From Iris pallida (lineage: Eukaryota; Streptophyta; Magnoliopsida; Asparagales; Iridaceae), in NCBI GenBank assembly GCA_029216955.1, contig JANAVB010015600.1:25109510-25173509 (forward strand): a DNA stretch of 64,000 nucleotides. Reading direction: 5' to 3'. Shown here in pieces: positions 59,553-64,000 of this stretch. Both the position numbers and the translations under genes were made by a program. Each line of letters starts with the position of its first letter. Position 1 is the first letter of the stretch. Below the pieces are notes generated by a model. It saw only the letters and a program-made list of their open reading frames with translations, was not told the origin of the DNA and did no database searches.

Positions 59553-61448
59553 ATGGCCTCTAACCCTAGCATCAACACGTTTCACAATGAAGGACACTCC
59601 ACAAATAAGCCTCCCCTATTTGATGGTACCAACTATAACTACTGGAAGATTAGGATAGGCATTTATCTAAAGTCCATAGATTTCGATTTATGGTATTACG
59701 TGATAAATGGTCTTCCTACTCCTTCCAGAGCTATTGAGGATATTGCTTCTGACACCCTTCGGGAAACACTTACTGAAAACATCAAGAAGCTTGCTACTCG
59801 AGATGTCAAGGCAATGAATGCTCTTTACTGTGCTCTCGACAGTAGTGAATTCAACCGAATCTCTACTTGCAAGACTTCCAATGAGATTTGGAAGTTACTT
59901 GAAGTCACACACGAGGGAACTTCACAAGTGAAGGAATCCAAGATCAGTAGACTCACGCAAGAATATGAGTCTTTTAAAATGAAGCATGATGAATCTATTG
60001 CTAGTATGTTTACTCGTTTTGGTGATATTATTAACCCTCTCTCTTCTCTTGGAAAGGAATATCCCGCTCATGAAAATATAAGGAAAATCCTTAGAGGATT
60101 GACGAAAGCTTAGAGTCCTAAAGCTACCGCAATCATTGAGGGGAACGATATAACCGTCATGAACCTAGAGACCCTCATGCGTAAGCTGATGACTCACGAG
60201 CTCGACATGAAGGATCAAGAGGAATCCTCCATACAAGAGAAGGAGAAGGAGAAGACCAAAGAGAAGGAGAAGACTCTTGCTCTCAAAGCATCAAGGTCCT
60301 ACTCCAAGGATAGCTCCGACGACAATGAGTCGGACGACGATGAAGAAATAGCTCTCACAGCTAAGCACTTCCGGAAGTTCCTAAAATTCAACAAGGCCAA
60401 CCGCTCCAGACGGGACAATGAAAAAGATCCGACGTGCTATCAATGCAGAAGACCCGGACACATCAAGAGGGATTGTCCGATGATAAGAAAAGACTCAAGC
60501 AAGTACGAGAAGCCTAGCAAGGGAAGCTCGTCCTCCAGAAAGTTTGCCAACACTAGCATTTGGTGCAAAAGCGACGCGAGCGATCCGACAACGACAAGGA
60601 GTGCAAACACAATGCCAACGTCTGTCTCATGGCAACCGATGAGGTACTTGATGATCTTTCCTTAAACACTCTTACCTATGATGATTTGGAGAAAGTCATT
60701 CTTGAATTGCATGAAGAACACAAAGGTGTTCGAAACAAATACAAGAAATCTCTCAAAGAGGTTGAGGCTCTTCGACTTGAAGTAGAGAGACTCTCAAGCA
60801 TCATTATTGATGTGAAGGGAAAATCTCCTATTTTCGACACGGATGAAATAGTCTTTGCGACTCAAGTTTCAAGAATCTCTTGACACCATCAAGAAAAAGG
60901 ATGATGAGATTCAATCCATGAGAAGCTCTTATGAATTTGCTATGCGCAAATGTCAAGATGCTAATAGAAGAGAATATTCCACTTCTATTAAGTATAATGA
61001 TCTTCTTACACGGAGTAAGAATTTAGGTAATAAGAATACCACTCACATGCATGCTCCAAGACACCCCCACACTCATCACAATGCTAGGCATAACCCTTAC
61101 ATGAACACTACACACAACTCCTTTTCTAACACAAGAAAAGGACCTTTTGTTAAGAAGAACACCTCTCATCATGCATTTTACTATCATCATAACACTCATG
61201 GTAGAGCTTCTCACACTAGAAACTCACATATGCACAACACTCACACTTCTTCTTCTAGATCTTCTTTAATGTGCAATTATTGTGGTTTGCTCGGTCATAC
61301 TTCTAATTTTTGTTATACAAGAAAACAAGTTGACATGAGAGTTCTTAAATGGGTTCCTAAGAGTAACACTCAAGGACCCATAAGATCATGGGTACCAAAA
61401 TATTCATCTTCAACTTATGTTGTAGGTGACGAATCCTTCTCATGCTAG
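59553..61448 (+). pseudogene. Copia F gag, broken
   Basis: ATG at 59553. UBN2-type capsid region (PPLFDGTNYNYWKIRIGIYL, HEGTSQVKESKISRLTQEYE) is interrupted by TAG at 60111-60113 where E has TGG (a single G-to-A change). The zinc knuckle CYQCRRPGHIKRDC is at about 60440-60480. A frame change near 60560-60590 and another near 60860-60885 flank the coiled-coil region. The last part (60855-61448) has the His-rich region (HAPRHPHTHHNARHN) and the second knuckle CNYCGLLGHTSNFC, ending at TAG 61446-61448. Confidence 0.9.
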
Positions 61449-62071
61449 AAGCAAGTGGATTCTCGATAGCGGTTCTTCACGGCACATGACCGGTGATGCT
61501 TCACTTTTTACAACGCTATCGATGAAGAAGGAAGGACACGTCTCCTTCGGTAACAATCTTAAAGGTTATATTATTGGAAATGGTAATATCGGTTCTCCTC
61601 CTTATCCTTGTATTAATAATGTATGTCTTGTTACTAATCTCAAGCATAACCTTCTTAGTATTAGCCATCTTACCGATAATGGCTATGATATCAAATTTGT
61701 TAAACTCAAATGCTACATTACCGATAGCTCCAATGGAACTATTGTTTATGAAGGCATTAGAGAAAACAACATTTATGTTCTTTATCTTGTTGAAGGTACT
61801 AACAATGACAGGTGCCTAGTTGCAAAGAACGATGAGAGTTGGCTTTGGCACATGAGGCTTGGACACGCCAACATGGATACCATCTCTCGCCTCGCCTCCA
61901 AGAAGCTTGTACGAGGACTCCCAAGTATCCCCTTTAAAAATGATATGGTATGTGAAGAATGCGAGAAAAGTAAGTTGACCAAGTCATCCTTCAAATCCAT
62001 CAACTCTGTGAGTACCACTAGACCTCTTTAACTTATTCATATGGATCTTTTCGGCCCTAGTAGAGTAGCTA
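61428..62071 (+). pseudogene. Copia F pol, 5' part (protease, integrase zinc domain), truncated
   Basis: Opens +1 to gag after the TAG inside GTAGGT (61422-61427). The protease site is [16 protein letters not shown]. The zinc domain is [20 protein letters not shown] with CEECEKSK. A TAA at 62029-62031 interrupts just before the integrase core ([12 protein letters not shown]), and the element is cut at 62072. Confidence 0.9.
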
Positions 62072-64000
62072 TGTAATGCCTGTGGTTCGTATTACGTATT
62101 TTGGAAATACGTGTACGTATTTTCTTGTATTGTTCCTTGTTTAGTTTTCTTGGCTTAGTTTAACTCTCGGTTTGGTTTGGTTTGGCCAGCTGGTTGCTTG
62201 GTGCATCATGGACCAAGGTGAACCCCCTACCTACCACCACCCATGATATTTATTTCCCTACCAACTTTCTCTCTCCTCCATAACTCTCATTTATTTTTTC
62301 TTCTTCCTTCCTCTCCACAATTCCCTCAACCCATAGGCAAGTGCAACTTGCTTCCACAAGAGAACTCCTTTTGATGGTTTTATTAGCTTCTCCTCATGAT
62401 TCTAAACCACATTAGAACTTGTCATTTTCCATTTTGAGGCTTTGATTCTTGTAGATCTATAATTTAGTATTTTCAGATTTTGGCGGTTTTGATCTATCAA
62501 ACTCCTTTGTTTTCAAGTTTTGATGGTTCCATGCTGTAGAGAATTTCATTCTACCCGATTTTGACCTTTGGAAAGTTGGATTCGGACTTGTTTTGACCAA
62601 GTTATGAGCATTTGAAGTTTTGGGTTCCTTCCATGGAGTTCTTGCTGTTCTTGCCAATTGGAGAAGACAGTGAACAGTGTGCTAGCTTTTTAGCTTACGC
62701 TGGTTTTCGTGCGCTGCTCTTTAGCGAGCGTACGCTGGTTTTCGTGCGCTGCTCTTTAGCGAGCGTACGCTGGTTTTCGTGCGCTGCTCTTTAGCGAGCG
62801 TACGCTGGTTTTCGTACGCTGCTCTTTAGCGAGCGTACGCTGATTTTTGTGCGCTGCTCTTTAGCGAGCGTACGCTGATTTTCGTACGCTGCTATTTAGC
62901 GAGCATACGCTGACTTTCGTACGCTACTCTTTAGCGAGCGTACGCTGGCCTTGATACGCGGCCTATTGGCAGCGTGTCTTTCGGTACGCTGACTTGGGCG
63001 TACGCTGTCTATTGCGTACGCTAGCGTGCGCGTGCCCTAGACCGTTTCGTACGCTAGCTTGAGCGTACGCTGACCTGTAGCCTGAGCGTATGCCCTTGCC
63101 CTGAGCGTACCTTGCGCTGAGCGTATGGCCTTGGCTGACTTGGTCTTATGTCAGCGTGGCTCTTCTATAGCCCTGTTTATTGATATTTATTTAGATATTT
63201 TACGCCCATTTTATATCCTTACGCCTTTTGTCCTGAACTTGATAATCCTGAATTTATTTAATATGCTTGGAATTGATAATTGAGCACAACCTGACATGAC
63301 AGTGACCCGTAATGGTGCACTCCTGACATGAGTAACCTGACATGACCTGGTAGTGGCCCGTCGTGGCGCACTCCTGACTAGTATACTTGACCTGATTACC
63401 TGACATGTTATATCTTGAATAGCTGTTGCGACGGCTACCTGACATGACATGACCTGACAAGAATATATTTCCTGGACACCGTGGGTGATTGTGCTTGTAC
63501 AATAATCCAGTCCTGTCTTGCATCATGTCTAGGATGGGACTCCTGAGTACCACGGTCAGGAGTACATACTAAAATGGACTAAGGTTAATAACTAGATTAA
63601 TACACTAGTCATGAAGAGATTTCCTAGCTACAGGCAATCCCGTTACCTAGGCGCGCCTGGGATCTGTAGCCTGCCGTCGAGTAGGGCACATTTCCAGCAC
63701 ACTGTCATGTGTTGCACCCTTCAAGCTACTTAAGGGTACATGCGTTTCCTGGACGATGTACCCACCTGAATTCCACCCTAATCTTTCGACCTAGGTAACC
63801 TGGATGGTCTGCAGGGCTTGTGGCTGTGGAATAATCTCGCTGCATCTTGTTAGTAATTAGGCTTGTGACAACCCTAGTTAGTTAAAGTATCAAGCCGTAA
63901 TTCTTGCTTGGCCGCGAAATGATTGGATGGAGTTTAACTAGTCTAGTCTTGCCCTGATCCTGTTCCAGATTATTGAATGACCAGAACGCTTGTATTTATT
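62072..64000 (+). repeat. Start of another LTR element inserted in Copia F (runs off the window)
   Basis: TGTAATGCCTGTGG interrupts the integrase codons of F and resembles the TGTAACACCC start of B. No coding sequence is recognisable to the window end, consistent with a long LTR. It contains 35-bp tandem repeats (62690-62960) and ACCTGACATG repeats (63290-63450). The far end and target duplication are outside the window. Confidence 0.6.
62690..63130 (+). repeat. 35-bp tandem repeats containing the palindrome AGCGTACGCT
   Basis: About seven units of 35 bp (for example starts at 62701 and 62736), each with TTCGTGCGCTGCTCTTTAGC then GAGCGTACGCTGG, then decaying into spaced GCGTACGCT motifs up to about 63130. 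GC-rich compared with its surroundings. Confidence 0.92.

Larger units (their letters stand above)
58203..62071 (+). mobile_element. 5' part of Sirevirus-like Copia element F
   Basis: 5' LTR, iMet primer site, gag and the start of pol on the plus strand, related to A and E but with a different LTR. Cut at 62072, in the integrase core, by another LTR. The remainder would lie beyond the window. Confidence 0.88.

Overview
The window is a block of nested plant LTR retrotransposons, and I found no ordinary host gene. It suggests a large, repeat-rich angiosperm genome: Sirevirus-type Copia elements (UBN2-type gag, iMet primer sites), a Tekay/Del-like Gypsy element with a chromointegrase-type C-terminus, and several elements with very long LTRs. 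A captured SUVH-type SRA segment is GC-rich with high GC3, which weakly hints at a monocot. The species cannot be named from the sequence.

Layout. (1) 1-~14.4 kb is a decayed minus-strand Gypsy element (G1) split by a decayed full-length minus-strand Copia element (A, 711-10202, TSD TTATG). (2) 14.4-16.1 kb holds unassigned sequence and an LTR-like fragment. (3) 16150-35110 is a minus-strand LTR relic (G2) into which element C (17861-34222, TSD ATCTA) jumped; element D (18137-26191, TSD GCTAA) then jumped into the left LTR of C. C and D have LTRs of about 3.3 and 3.7 kb, almost no internal region and no pol. Both LTRs of D carry a captured piece of an SRA-YDG (methyl-DNA reading) domain. (4) 35111-56203 is element B, on the plus strand, with LTRs of about 5.1 kb and about 1 kb of non-coding interior. 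A young Copia element E (40619-50293, TSD ATAGA, about 1% LTR divergence by eye) is inserted in that interior. (5) 56204-~57960 is an inverted piece of a B-like LTR with a large TA/palindrome array. (6) 58203-62071 is the 5' part of a plus-strand Copia element (F), cut at 62072 by (7) the start of another plus-strand LTR that runs off the window.

How the parts relate. A, E and F supply gag, protease, integrase, RT and RNase H in various states of decay; A and E also carry a third ORF after pol, in the position of the Sirevirus env-like gene. All three keep the same +1 gag/pol frame change with the same spacing. B, C and D are non-autonomous and must have used enzymes from other elements. They share a block next to the 5' LTR in place of an iMet primer site, and an LTR-end hairpin that keeps pairing while its sequence changes. 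The features most worth following are the SRA-carrying LTRs, the hairpin, the conserved frameshift window, and palindromic repeats in the Copia U3 regions that recur upstream of ORF3.
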